This document shows, in pieces, positions 9,406-17,792 of a DNA stretch of 27,507 nucleotides. A program made the position numbers and the translations under genes. Source of the DNA: an uncultured Prevotella sp. (GTDB taxonomy: Bacteria; Bacteroidota; Bacteroidia; Bacteroidales; Bacteroidaceae); contig CAKPZC010000030.1 in the NCBI GenBank assembly GCA_934203355.1, positions 1-27,507 on the forward strand. The letters run 5' to 3'. Below the pieces are notes generated by a model. That model was not told the origin of the DNA. It did no database searches and worked only from the letters and a program-made list of their open reading frames with translations. Numbering within the stretch: the first letter of the stretch is position 1; each line of letters starts with the position of its first letter.

Positions 9406-10383
9406 TTATTGTTTAGTAAGCAGACTTATAAAGTCTTCTTTTTTTAGATTTAGTATGATTTCGTATAGTTTGTCGGGCAGGGCTTCGTTGAGCACTTCGG
9501 GTTGAAGCTTTTTGCCTATCAGCGGTTTAATCAGAGTTCTGTCGATGTCGCCGAGCAGGAAGAAGTCGCCCTGGATGTTAATCTTCTTTATGGTTTCGTT
9601 TTTCATTTCCATGCTTACAACCATTTCTCCAACTCCTTCGATTCTTCCTTTGCGCAGGATGTTGTAGTGTGGGTTGTTGCCGTAAATGAAATCGTTGGTT
9701 AGATATTCCTTTTCAATTTTGGAAATTTCGTTTGCGTCGTTGTCGTCGAGGATTATTTCGTCGTCGCATAGTTCGTTCTTTACGAAAGCCTTGAATTGTT
9801 CTATGTCCAGACTGATATGGTCTTTCAATAGAGTTATGTGCTGTCTGACGCTTTGTATTCCTTTCGACACAAGTTTTTCGTCGGATGGAGTTATGGCTCC
9901 AATCATGTTTTGCATGTCTGTGTCGTAGAGCATAGTGCCGTGTACGATGCTTTTGCCTGGTATGTGGTAGAATGCGTTGCCCGACACTTTCTTGTCGCCA
10001 ATCATGATGTCGTTACGTCCGCTTGCTGTGGCGTCGACTCCGAGTTTACGTAGCATGTTTGCCACCATGTTTACGTATTTAGTAAACGTGAGGCTCACAT
10101 TCTCGTCTTTCGTTATGTAGGAGAACATTATGTTGTTCATATCGGCATAGACACATCCTCCTCCGCTTTTTCTGCGGAATGTGTTGATGTTGTGCTGGCG
10201 GCAGTATTCCAGATTCACTTCATTTTCAATGAGCTGGTTTCTACCGAATATAACTGTGGGGTTAACTTGCCACATGAAGAAATATTCTTCACCGCCCAGA
10301 TTTCGGGCTACATATTCTTCTGTCGCAAGATAGTATGTGAGTCTTCTTTCACATTTGGTAGTAGGTAAGGTTACATATATCAT
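9406..10383 (-). CDS. lplA: lipoate-protein ligase A
   Basis: A 325-residue enzyme that activates free lipoate with ATP and attaches it to lysines of carrier proteins. It has the signature RRKSGGGCVYAD (70-81), followed by the lipoate-AMP site GNKKVSGNAFYHI-like segment (here KKVSGNAFYHIPGKSIVHG), and a C-terminal accessory domain. I chose MIYVTLPTTK at 10383 as start because a further upstream frame start at 10410 would lie at or above the transcription start implied by the promoter at 10408-10415. As the first gene of the glycine cleavage operon, its main target is most likely GcvH. The presence of a ligase here suggests that scavenged lipoate is used. Confidence 0.93.
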   Translation of the reverse strand: MIYVTLPTTKCERRLTYYLATEEYVARNLGGEEYFFMWQVNPTVIFGRNQLIENEVNLEYCRQHNINTFRRKSGGGCVYADMNNIMFSYITKDENVSLTFTKYVNMVANMLRKLGVDATASGRNDIMIGDKKVSGNAFYHIPGKSIVHGTMLYDTDMQNMIGAITPSDEKLVSKGIQSVRQHITLLKDHISLDIEQFKAFVKNELCDDEIILDDNDANEISKIEKEYLTNDFIYGNNPHYNILRKGRIEGVGEMVVSMEMKNETIKKINIQGDFFLLGDIDRTLIKPLIGKKLQPEVLNEALPDKLYEIILNLKKEDFISLLTKQ

Positions 10384-10407
10384 AGACTTATGTTTTAGTT
10401 TCAGTTG

Positions 10408-10415
10408 CAAACTTA
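10408..10415 (-). promoter_or_regulatory. promoter of the lplA-gcv-lpdA operon
   Basis: On the minus strand the sequence reads TAAGTTTG, an exact TAnnTTTG element. A weak TTTA lies about 20 bases upstream. Transcription would start near 10400, leaving a leader of under 20 bases before the lplA ATG. Such a short leader leaves no room for a glycine riboswitch, so regulation, if any, is likely to be at initiation. Confidence 0.6.
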
Positions 10416-10512
10416 CATAATTTTATTCATTCAGCTAAATTTTTTCCGATTTATTTTATGTTAATCATTGATAAAACGTTAAAAATCGTGTTTCGTTGGG
10501 TAGTAATGAGCC

Positions 10513-11259
10513 TTAAATTAGCTGTTGTTTGATGAATCTTTCGGCTTGTTGCAGGTCTTGTGGTGTGTCGATGCCTATTGTTTCAACATTGGTTATTCCC
10601 ACTTTCACTTTGAATCCATTCTGTAGCCATCGCAATTGTTCGAGTTTTTCGACCTTTTCGAGCGAGGATTCGGGTAGAGAAGTGACATCCCTCAGCACGT
10701 CTTTTCTGAAAGCGTAGATTCCGACATGTTTGAGGAAAGGGAAGAAATCGAGCCAGAATTTATTCTCCACTCCTCTTATGTAAGGTATTGGCGAGCGCGA
10801 GAAATACATAGCGTATCCGTCGTTGTCGACTATGATTTTAGGAATATTCGGATTGCTTATATCTTCTATATTGGTGATTTTCTTTCCTACCGTGGCTATT
10901 TGAGTCTGCTCGTTGTCGAAACACTTGCATACCGCTTCTATTTGTGATGGATGTATGAATGGCTCGTCGCCCTGGATGTTTACAATTACGTCGGCACCAG
11001 AGTTGATTTTCTGGGCAGCTTCCTCTATACGGTCTGTGCCGCTTTTGTGCTCGGCTTGCGTCATTATCGCAGTTCCGCCAAAGTCTATGACGGCATCGTA
11101 GATTCGAATGTCGTCGGTAGCGACATATGCTTCGCCAAGCACCATTTTCACAGTTTCGTAGACGTGCTGAATGACATATTTGCCGCCTAATAAGGCGAGT
11201 GGTTTTCCCGGAAAGCGTGAGGAAGCGTAGCGGGCAGGGATAATACCGATGAACTTCAT
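10513..11259 (-). CDS. kdsB: 3-deoxy-manno-octulosonate cytidylyltransferase
   Basis: A 248-residue CMP-KDO synthetase, which activates KDO for the inner core of lipopolysaccharide. The nucleotide-binding start MKFIGIIPARYASSRFPGK, the block VNIQGDEPFIHP, and SRSPIPYIRG are characteristic. I chose the start at 11259 because the family begins at this IIPARY strand; the frame runs 14 codons further up but that extension falls on the flank of the glgP terminator. No -7 element is evident between glgP and kdsB, so it may depend on readthrough or on a promoter that departs from consensus. Confidence 0.95.
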   Translation of the reverse strand: MKFIGIIPARYASSRFPGKPLALLGGKYVIQHVYETVKMVLGEAYVATDDIRIYDAVIDFGGTAIMTQAEHKSGTDRIEEAAQKINSGADVIVNIQGDEPFIHPSQIEAVCKCFDNEQTQIATVGKKITNIEDISNPNIPKIIVDNDGYAMYFSRSPIPYIRGVENKFWLDFFPFLKHVGIYAFRKDVLRDVTSLPESSLEKVEKLEQLRWLQNGFKVKVGITNVETIGIDTPQDLQQAERFIKQQLI

Positions 11260-11283
11260 AATGAAATGAGATTGAAGTAATTG

Positions 11284-11330
11284 AAAAAAATCCCGAAGCA
11301 AAACCTGAAGGTATCGCTCCGGGATTTAAT
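11284..11330 (-). terminator. terminator after glgP
   Basis: The arms AAATCCCGAAGC (11288-11299) and GCTCCGGGATTT (11316-11327) pair with one mismatch around a 16-base loop. On the minus strand the hairpin is followed by a run of seven T. It lies about 70 bases after the glgP stop and about 25 bases before the kdsB ATG. Confidence 0.8.
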
Positions 11331-11399
11331 TAAGATTTATTTAATGACGATATTAGTCATAAAAAGTTGTGCGACTCTCAAAGTCGACGTCTGCAATAA

Positions 11400-13955
11400 T
11401 TAGTCGAGCCATTTAACGTAGCAGAAGTCCTCACGATAAACGAGGTTCTCGTTCTTCGGGAACATACGCACGCAGCTCTTGAATGAACCGGCAACGTCGG
11501 GCTCGAATGTAGCCTCGAATGTGTAGTTGTTGCCCTCATGGCCTACAACATCAAACTCACGCTTAGAGAAGATGTGCTCCTCGCCGTTCTTGTCGGTCTT
11601 GATAGACACGAGCTCAAGTCCGATAGCGTCGTTCAAGCCCTGCTCGTCGATGACGTAGCGCAGAGTGTACTTCTTGCCAGTCTCGGCGCCGTAAAGCACA
11701 GAGTCGTCCTTGCTGACTACGCGGATTGAGTCCCAACGCTGGGCAACAGCTTCCTTCCAGGCAGCAAGCTCCTTGGCGAGGCGGTTGTTGTTGGCAGCGA
11801 GCTTCTTGAAGTTGGCAGCCTCCTTAGTGTAGAACTTATCATAGTAGTCGTCGAGCTGACGCTTCATTGTGTAATGAGGAGCGATAGTGGCGATAGAGTT
11901 CTTGATAGTCTTGATCCAACCCTCGCTGAAGCCCTGCTTGTTGCGGTTGTAGTAGAGCGGCAGAATCTCATTCTCGAGGAGAGAGTAGATTGTAGCAGCG
12001 TCGAGCTGATCCTGGTAGCCCTGGTTCTGGTATGTGCGCTCCTGCTTGAGAGCCCAACCAGCACCCTGACGATAACCCTCAACCCACCATCCGTCGAGAA
12101 CAGAGAGGTTTACAACACCGTTCATCTCGGCCTTCTCGCCTGATGTACCAGAAGCCTCAAGAGGACGTGTCGGAGTGTTCATCCAGATGTCAACACCCGA
12201 AACGAGGCGGCGTGCGAGCTGCATGTCGTAGTCCTCAAGGAAGATAATCTTGCCGAGGAACTCAGGACGCTGGCTGATTTCGAAGATGCGCTTGATCAAG
12301 CCCTGTCCAGCACCGTCAGCTGGGTGAGCCTTACCAGAGAAGATGAACTTAACAGGACGCTCAGGGTTGTTCACTATCTTAGACAGACGCTCAAGGTCGG
12401 TGAAAAGAAGGTGAGCACGCTTGTAGGTAGCAAAGCGACGGCAGAAGCCGATGTAGAGAGCGTTAGGAGTGATGCTTTCGAGCAATGTCACTACGCGTGA
12501 AGGATCGCCCTGGTTCTTGAGCCATGTAGCGGCAAACTTCTCACGGATGTAGTCGACGAGCTTCTTCTTGAGAGCCATACGTGTCTCCCAGATTTCTGCG
12601 TCGGGCACATTATAGATAGAGTGCCAGAGGCTCTCGTTCGACTGGTCGTTGATGTAGTTCTTGTCGAAATACTTAGCGTAAACCTTGCGCCACTCGGTTG
12701 CAGTCCATGTTGGGAAGTGAACACCATTTGTAACGTAGCCTACGTGGCTCTCCTCGGGATAGTAGCCCTTCCAGATAGGAGCGAACATGCGCTGGCTTAC
12801 CCATCCGTGGAGCTTACTTACGCCGTTAACCTCCTGGCAAGTGTTGCAAGCGAATGTAGACATACAGAAGCGCTCTGAGTGGTCATCGGGGTTTGTACGA
12901 CCCATGCCGATGAACTCGTCCCAAGAGATGCCGAGCATGTTGGGGTAGCCACCCATGTACTTGCCGAAGAGCGACTCGTCGAAGTAGTCGTGACCAGCAG
13001 GCACCGGAGTGTGAACAGTATAGAGTGAAGAAGCGCGAACGAGCTCGAGAGCCTCGTTGAACGACAGACCTTCCTTGATGTAGTCGATAAGACGCTGGAG
13101 GTTGCAGAGAGCTGCGTGACCCTCGTTGCAATGGTAGATGTCCTTCTTGATGCCGAGCTTCTTGAGTGTGAGCATACCACCGATACCGAGGAGAATCTCC
13201 TGCTTCAAGCGGTTCTCGTTGTCGCCACCGTAGAGAGCGTGAGTGATAGGCTTGTCGAACTCAGAGTTAAGTTCGTTGTCGGTGTCGAGGAGGTAGAGCT
13301 TGATGCGGCCTACGTTCATCACCCATACATAGGCGTGAACCTGATAGTTCATGTAAGGCACGTCAACAACTACAGGCTGTCCGTTCTCGTCGAGCACGCG
13401 CTCTACTGGGAGAGAGTTGAAGTTCTGTGCGTCGTACTGAGCAATCTGCTGACCGTCCATAGAGAGAGTCTGCTTGAAGTAGCCATAGCGATAGAGGAAG
13501 CCCACGCCACACATGTTGACGTTAGAGTCGGAAGCCTCCTTCATGTAGTCGCCAGCGAGCATACCAAGACCACCTGAGTAGATCTTAACAACCTGGTTGA
13601 TACCATACTCCATACAGAAGTAAGCCACCGAAGGACGTGTTGCGTCGGGCTCAACGTCCATGTACTCGCGGAACTTCTTGTAAACTGCCTTAACGCGCTC
13701 CATAATGGCCTTGTCCTTAACGATAGCCTCCTTGCGATCGTAGCTCAAGCGGTCGAGAAGCATTACTGGGTTGTGGCCCACTTCCTCATAGAGGTCTTTG
13801 TCGAGACTCTTCCACATGTCGCGAGCCTCATAGTTCCATGCCCACCACATGTTGTGTGCGAGCTCGTCAAGACATTTCAGCTCTGAAGGAAGGGTCGACT
13901 TGATAGTAACTTCCTTCCACTGGGGAGCATTAGCGTAATCAGCTTTAATTTTCAT
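11400..13955 (-). CDS. glgP: alpha-glucan phosphorylase (GT35, GlgP type)
   Basis: An 851-residue enzyme that releases glucose-1-phosphate from glycogen or maltodextrin. It begins with the DUF3417 region typical of the long bacterial type ([13 protein letters not shown] near residue 30). It has the glucan phosphorylase blocks [25 protein letters not shown] and [11 protein letters not shown]. The pyridoxal phosphate lysine is K608 in [14 protein letters not shown], followed by [12 protein letters not shown]. It is cotranscribed with the glycogen synthase 111 bases upstream, so synthesis and breakdown of glycogen are linked in one unit. Cytoplasmic; no signal peptide. Confidence 0.95.
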   Translation of the reverse strand: MKIKADYANAPQWKEVTIKSTLPSELKCLDELAHNMWWAWNYEARDMWKSLDKDLYEEVGHNPVMLLDRLSYDRKEAIVKDKAIMERVKAVYKKFREYMDVEPDATRPSVAYFCMEYGINQVVKIYSGGLGMLAGDYMKEASDSNVNMCGVGFLYRYGYFKQTLSMDGQQIAQYDAQNFNSLPVERVLDENGQPVVVDVPYMNYQVHAYVWVMNVGRIKLYLLDTDNELNSEFDKPITHALYGGDNENRLKQEILLGIGGMLTLKKLGIKKDIYHCNEGHAALCNLQRLIDYIKEGLSFNEALELVRASSLYTVHTPVPAGHDYFDESLFGKYMGGYPNMLGISWDEFIGMGRTNPDDHSERFCMSTFACNTCQEVNGVSKLHGWVSQRMFAPIWKGYYPEESHVGYVTNGVHFPTWTATEWRKVYAKYFDKNYINDQSNESLWHSIYNVPDAEIWETRMALKKKLVDYIREKFAATWLKNQGDPSRVVTLLESITPNALYIGFCRRFATYKRAHLLFTDLERLSKIVNNPERPVKFIFSGKAHPADGAGQGLIKRIFEISQRPEFLGKIIFLEDYDMQLARRLVSGVDIWMNTPTRPLEASGTSGEKAEMNGVVNLSVLDGWWVEGYRQGAGWALKQERTYQNQGYQDQLDAATIYSLLENEILPLYYNRNKQGFSEGWIKTIKNSIATIAPHYTMKRQLDDYYDKFYTKEAANFKKLAANNNRLAKELAAWKEAVAQRWDSIRVVSKDDSVLYGAETGKKYTLRYVIDEQGLNDAIGLELVSIKTDKNGEEHIFSKREFDVVGHEGNNYTFEATFEPDVAGSFKSCVRMFPKNENLVYREDFCYVKWLD

Positions 13956-13999
13956 AGATTCTTGTATTTTGTGATTTAGTATTGTCCATTAACTTCACG

Positions 14000-14045
14000 A
14001 GCGAAGCGAGTTATCTTTCAATAACTTCCAATAACTACTTTCGCT
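14000..14045. other. inverted repeat between glycogen synthase and glgP
   Basis: The arms AGCGAAGCGAGTTAT (14000-14014) and ATAACTACTTTCGCT (14031-14045) pair at 12 of 15 positions, and a smaller nested repeat AGTTAT/ATAACT (14009-14026) competes with it. No T run follows on the minus strand. It may be an intercistronic processing or stabilising structure. The rest of 13956-14066 shows no clear -7 element for glgP. Confidence 0.45.
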
Positions 14046-14066
14046 TGCGAAACTTAAGTTCTGCTT

Positions 14067-15749
14067 TTATTTATTCTTCCTCTCTTCTGCTTTGCTCAAC
14101 GCGAAGTCGTAGGCGTTGTAGTAGTACTCGATGAAGTGTGTCCACAGAGCCTTCTGCGACAGGGCGCGTGCGTTGTTGCGCATGCGTGTCTGTTTGTTTT
14201 TTGTAGCGTTGGCATACTTTATGACTGTCTGCATGATGTCGTCGGCCACCTCGTTGTAATTGTAGTCGGTGCGGTGGATTACCTCCACTCCGTTGTCGAG
14301 TGTCGATTTGCCTCCACATTCCGAGTGTGCCCACATTCCGAATCCAGCAAGGTCGGTTGTAATGCAAGGCACCTTGAAGGCCACAGCCTCAAGCGGGGTG
14401 TAGCCCCAAGGTTCGTAGTAGGACGGATAGACACAGAGGTCGTTTCCGAGGATTACGTCGAAGTAGGTGAGGTTGACGATGCCGTCGTCGCCTGTGAGAT
14501 AGCATGGGATGAATATGAGCTTCACCTTCTCGCCCTTCTGGTTGTGCATTCCGAGCCAGTTCATCATTCCGAGCGCGCGGTCGTTCTGCTGCTCGTTTAG
14601 CCAGTGGGTGATGACGGGCGTGTCGAGCGGAGTGTCGAAAGTCTCGCCCTCAGCCATCTTCTCAAGACGCTCGGCAAGGTCGTCGCGCTTGCAGTTCACC
14701 CAAGCCGGAACCTCGATGAAAGCCACCACCTCTTTATTTAGTTTGTCGGCTGAAAGACGCAGGCGGTTGACAGCCTCAATAAACACGTCGATGCCCTTGT
14801 TGCGCCACTCATAGCGTCCGCTTGTCGAGATGATGATGGCGTCGTCGGCCACATGGTCGCCTGTGAGCGCACGTGTTATGTCGAGCAGACGCTTGCGTGC
14901 AGCCTCGCGCTTATGGTCGAAGTTCTTGCCCTGTGGCACGAAGTCGTCCTCGAAACCGTTAGGCAGCACCACGTCGACTGGCTTGTCGAGCAGTTCGGCA
15001 CATTCTCTTGCGGTAATCTCGCTTACGGTAGTGAAGCAATCCACATGTGCGGCTGTTTGCTTCTCTATCGACTGCTTGCTCTGCATGTTGAGCTCGGCAG
15101 CCATCTGGTCGCCATTGTAGGCATTGAGATATTCATACAGAGGCTTGTTGTTGCCTGCAATGCTTCGTCCGATGCTTGTGGCATGCGTTGTGAAGATTGT
15201 GGCTATCTGCGGCAGGCGGTCGTTGATATAAAGAGCACCCAAGCCTGTCATCCACTCGTTAGCGTGATAAACAGTCTTGTTTGCACGTTTTTTCTTACTT
15301 ATATAGTGGTTGTAGTAGCTTTCAACCACAAGTGCTGCTGCGTATGAGAACATCGAAGCTTCGTCGTAGTCGCCATAAGCGTGAAGACTGTCAACTTGAT
15401 ATTTCTCCCAAAGTGTTGCATAGATTTCATCTTTCTGTGCAAAGAAGGGTTGGAAGTCGACCAATACCGCTACCGGGTTGCCCGGAATGGTCCATCGACC
15501 AATCTTAAGATTGAGGCCGTTCTTTGCAGCCTTCTTCTTCCAGTCCTTAAGGAGGTTTTTGTCCTCCTCGAAATACGGACTTGTTTTTTCACCCCAACAG
15601 TCGGGACCAATAAAGACGAGGTTGTCGCCGAGCTTTTCCTTCAAGGTCTTGGCTCTTGTAGAAAGCACGGCGTAAATGCCACCTACTTTATTGCAAACTT
15701 CCCAACTCGATTCAAAAATGTAGTCTGGAAATAGTCTCTCTTTTTTCAT
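14067..15749 (-). CDS. glycogen synthase, GT3 (eukaryote-like) type
   Basis: A 560-residue glycosyltransferase that extends alpha-1,4-glucan chains. It starts MKKERLFPDYIFESSWEVCN and continues KVGGIYAVLSTRAKTL, the opening of GT3 synthases; GT5 GlgA enzymes have a KTGGLGDV form instead. Other GT3 blocks are HANEWMTG, TTHATSIGRS and near the C-terminus YPSYYEPWGYTPLEA with the E-x7-E pair. The start at 15749 was chosen because the family begins there and because 58 further codons upstream would run across the promoter at 15771-15778. It is the first gene of a two-gene glycogen unit with glgP. GT3 enzymes of Bacteroidetes are expected to use UDP-glucose, but the donor is not proven from sequence. 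Confidence 0.92.
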   Translation of the reverse strand: MKKERLFPDYIFESSWEVCNKVGGIYAVLSTRAKTLKEKLGDNLVFIGPDCWGEKTSPYFEEDKNLLKDWKKKAAKNGLNLKIGRWTIPGNPVAVLVDFQPFFAQKDEIYATLWEKYQVDSLHAYGDYDEASMFSYAAALVVESYYNHYISKKKRANKTVYHANEWMTGLGALYINDRLPQIATIFTTHATSIGRSIAGNNKPLYEYLNAYNGDQMAAELNMQSKQSIEKQTAAHVDCFTTVSEITARECAELLDKPVDVVLPNGFEDDFVPQGKNFDHKREAARKRLLDITRALTGDHVADDAIIISTSGRYEWRNKGIDVFIEAVNRLRLSADKLNKEVVAFIEVPAWVNCKRDDLAERLEKMAEGETFDTPLDTPVITHWLNEQQNDRALGMMNWLGMHNQKGEKVKLIFIPCYLTGDDGIVNLTYFDVILGNDLCVYPSYYEPWGYTPLEAVAFKVPCITTDLAGFGMWAHSECGGKSTLDNGVEVIHRTDYNYNEVADDIMQTVIKYANATKNKQTRMRNNARALSQKALWTHFIEYYYNAYDFALSKAEERKNK

Positions 15750-15770
15750 AAAAAAGTTAAATATTCGATG

Positions 15771-15778
15771 CAAATATA
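15771..15778 (-). promoter_or_regulatory. promoter of the glycogen synthase-glgP unit
   Basis: On the minus strand the sequence reads TATATTTG, an exact match to TAnnTTTG, 21 bases above the ATG at 15749. Only a TTTT occurs near -33. The leader would be about 15 bases. Confidence 0.6.
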
Positions 15779-15853
15779 GTGTATTAAAAGCTAAAAAACG
15801 ATAGTTTTCTTCATTTTTTTCTTTTTTTGTGGGTATTCTTGATGTAAATTCGT

Positions 15854-15861
15854 TAATTTTG
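15854..15861 (+). promoter_or_regulatory. candidate promoter for the secreted protein gene
   Basis: TAATTTTG matches TAnnTTTG on the plus strand. It would give a leader of about 140 bases before the ATG at 16007. A TTTG lies 24 bases upstream, a little far for the -33 element. A second, less exact candidate is TATTTTGC near 15941. Confidence 0.35.
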
Positions 15862-15951
15862 CGCTTTGTAGCGGGGAAAAAGTCGCTTTTTGCGCTTTTC
15901 CCGTTTTTTAAAACTAAGCGCAATTCGCTAAAAATAGTAGTATTTTGCGCT
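15858..15951. repeat. three direct copies of TTTGCGCT plus an inverted copy
   Basis: TTTGCGCT occurs at 15858-15865, 15889-15896 and 15944-15951, and an imperfect inverted copy (AGCGCAAT) lies at 15917-15924. The cluster sits in the region between the divergent glycogen synthase and secreted-protein genes, otherwise an A/T-rich stretch (15750-16006) without a gene. It could be a set of regulator sites. Confidence 0.4.
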
Positions 15952-16006
15952 GAGTTAGTGTAAATAATTTAATAAGCAATATATGTTTTTTTACATCGTT
16001 AATATT

Positions 16007-16459
16007 ATGAAAAGACTATCATCCTTTATTGCCAGTTTTATATTCTCGGCAGTTTGTGTGGCTCAGACTGTGGATAGCGACTCTATATTCCATACCTATA
16101 TTTATAATGATGAATATAAGGTATATTTCGACATAGATTTCTATAACGAGAGTGTGCAGGTTCCGGGTCAGGATATTTTTGGTGCTGTGCCCGGCTACTT
16201 TGGTGCTATGCGCGATTCTCGCAAATGGCTGGTCACGTCGGCTAAGATTTCTGGGCGCAATCGTGCCGACCTCGACATTGTGAACGATTATGGTTCTGAG
16301 GACTTGACAGCCACGCTACAATACAACAGTTCCGACAATACCTACACCCTAAGACAGACTGGTGGTAGTCGTCTGAAGATAGTGGTCAACCGCAAATGGG
16401 TTAAGATTCCTACCGAACTGGTGTTTGTGCGCCACGAAAGAGTGGCAGACAAATGGTGA
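16007..16459 (+). CDS. small secreted or periplasmic protein of unknown function
   Basis: A 150-residue protein starting MKRLSSFIASFIFSAVCVAQ, a clear signal peptide with two basic residues, a hydrophobic core and a probable signal peptidase I site after VCVA. The cysteine is not followed by a lipoprotein-like context, so a lipoprotein is less likely. The mature part is rich in aromatic and acidic residues and in short alternating strands (DEYKVYFDIDFYNESVQVPG, DNTYTLRQTGG), suggesting a small beta-rich fold. An ATG eight codons upstream (15983) is in frame but the signal peptide fits 16007 better. I recognise no family. It stands alone between the glycogen genes and serC, with no terminator seen. 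Confidence 0.75.
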   Translation: MKRLSSFIASFIFSAVCVAQTVDSDSIFHTYIYNDEYKVYFDIDFYNESVQVPGQDIFGAVPGYFGAMRDSRKWLVTSAKISGRNRADLDIVNDYGSEDLTATLQYNSSDNTYTLRQTGGSRLKIVVNRKWVKIPTELVFVRHERVADKW

Positions 16460-16551
16460 CGCTCGTATAAAATGCTATACAAATGTTAAGCTCTTATTTA
16501 ATATAATAAGGTATAGAAGAAAACGAGGTGCCGTTTTGTAAAGTATGGATG

Positions 16552-16573
16552 CTGTTTTTGGACTGTTTTTGGA
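16552..16573 (+). repeat. 11-base tandem repeat upstream of serC
   Basis: CTGTTTTTGGA occurs twice without a gap (16552-16562 and 16563-16573). It lies about 30 bases above the -33 element of the serC promoter, a position suited to an activator or repressor site, and the 11-base period would place both copies on the same face of the helix. Confidence 0.5.
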
Positions 16574-16599
16574 TATTCTCGATTAAATTATTCTTTTTA

Positions 16600-16631
16600 T
16601 TTGGACTTTTAAAAAATAAATTGTAATTTCG
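16600..16631 (+). promoter_or_regulatory. promoter of the serC-serA-DUF1015 unit
   Basis: TTTG at 16600-16603 and TAATTTCG at 16624-16631 are separated by exactly 20 bases, the Bacteroidetes -33/-7 layout with one mismatch in the -7 element. The serC ATG is 46 bases further down. Confidence 0.6.
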
Positions 16632-16676
16632 CTTTCGAAAGAACAATCATTATTAACTTAATAACAAGACACGCAT

Positions 16677-17744
16677 ATGAAGAAATACAACTTTAATGCC
16701 GGTCCATCGATACTTCCGCGCGAAGTAATTGAGAACACAGCAAAGCAGATTTTAGATTTCAACGGTTCAGGACTTTCTTTGGCTGAGATTAGCCACAGAG
16801 CAAAGGACTTCCAGCCTGTTGTTGACGAAGCAGTTGCCCTTATCAAGGAGATTTTGAACGTTCCCGAGGGTTATTCTGTATTGTTCCTTGGTGGAGGTGC
16901 TTCACTTGAGTTCTGCATGGTGCCTTTCAACTTCCTTGTTAAGAAGGCTGGCTATGTGAACACAGGTGTTTGGGCAAAGAAAGCTATGAAAGAGGCTAAG
17001 TTGTTTGGCGAAGTAGTTGAGGTAGCATCGTCAGCCGAGGCAGGCTACACCTACTATCCGAAGGACTACGAATGCCCTGCTGATTTGGACTACCTGCACA
17101 TTACTACTAACAACACCATTTACGGTACAGAAATTCGCAAGGATCCCGATGTTCCTGTAAGACTCATCGGCGACATGTCTTCAGATATTTTCAGCCGTCC
17201 TATCGACGTTGCTAAGTACGACTGCATCTATGCAGGTGCTCAGAAGAACCTCGCAATGGCAGGTGTTACACTCATCATTATCAAGGATGATGCATTGGGC
17301 AAGGTAGAGCGTCAGATTCCTACAATGCTCGACTATCGCACCCACATCGAGAAGGGTTCTATGTTCAACACACCTCCAGTAGTTCCTATCTATTGCGCTC
17401 TCGAAACATTGCGCTGGATTAAGAAGAACGGTGGAGTAGAGGAGATGGATCGTCGCGCCAAGGAGCGTGCCGAGATGCTTTATGCCGAAATCGACCGCAA
17501 CAAGTTGTTCCGTGGCACAGTTGAGCCAGAGTCTCGCTCACTCATGAACGTTTGCTTCGTTATGAACGACGAGTATAAGGAGCTTGAGAAGCCATTCCTC
17601 GACTACGCTATGGCTCGTGGTATGGTCGGCATCAAGGGCCACCGTTCAGTAGGTGGATTCCGCGCAAGCTGTTACAACGCTCTTCCGCTTGAGTGTGTAG
17701 AGGCTCTCGTTAAGTGCATGCAGGACTTCGAGGCAGAACACTAA
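16677..17744 (+). CDS. serC: phosphoserine aminotransferase
   Basis: A 355-residue class V PLP aminotransferase converting 3-phosphohydroxypyruvate and glutamate to phosphoserine; the family also acts in pyridoxal phosphate synthesis. The start [17 protein letters not shown] is the family signature, the PLP lysine is K190 in [12 protein letters not shown], and [16 protein letters not shown] near the end binds the phosphate. Length is normal. serA follows after 48 bases and DUF1015 after that, so the three genes are probably one transcript. Confidence 0.97.
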   Translation: MKKYNFNAGPSILPREVIENTAKQILDFNGSGLSLAEISHRAKDFQPVVDEAVALIKEILNVPEGYSVLFLGGGASLEFCMVPFNFLVKKAGYVNTGVWAKKAMKEAKLFGEVVEVASSAEAGYTYYPKDYECPADLDYLHITTNNTIYGTEIRKDPDVPVRLIGDMSSDIFSRPIDVAKYDCIYAGAQKNLAMAGVTLIIIKDDALGKVERQIPTMLDYRTHIEKGSMFNTPPVVPIYCALETLRWIKKNGGVEEMDRRAKERAEMLYAEIDRNKLFRGTVEPESRSLMNVCFVMNDEYKELEKPFLDYAMARGMVGIKGHRSVGGFRASCYNALPLECVEALVKCMQDFEAEH

Positions 17745-17792
17745 AAAGATTACTTTTTCCCTTTTCGTATAATTAATTAAAAATCGTTTACT

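Noticed and set aside
10384..10512. Glycine riboswitch upstream of the gcv operon
   Set aside because: The promoter leaves a leader of under 20 bases and the sequence shows no tandem aptamer-like hairpins.
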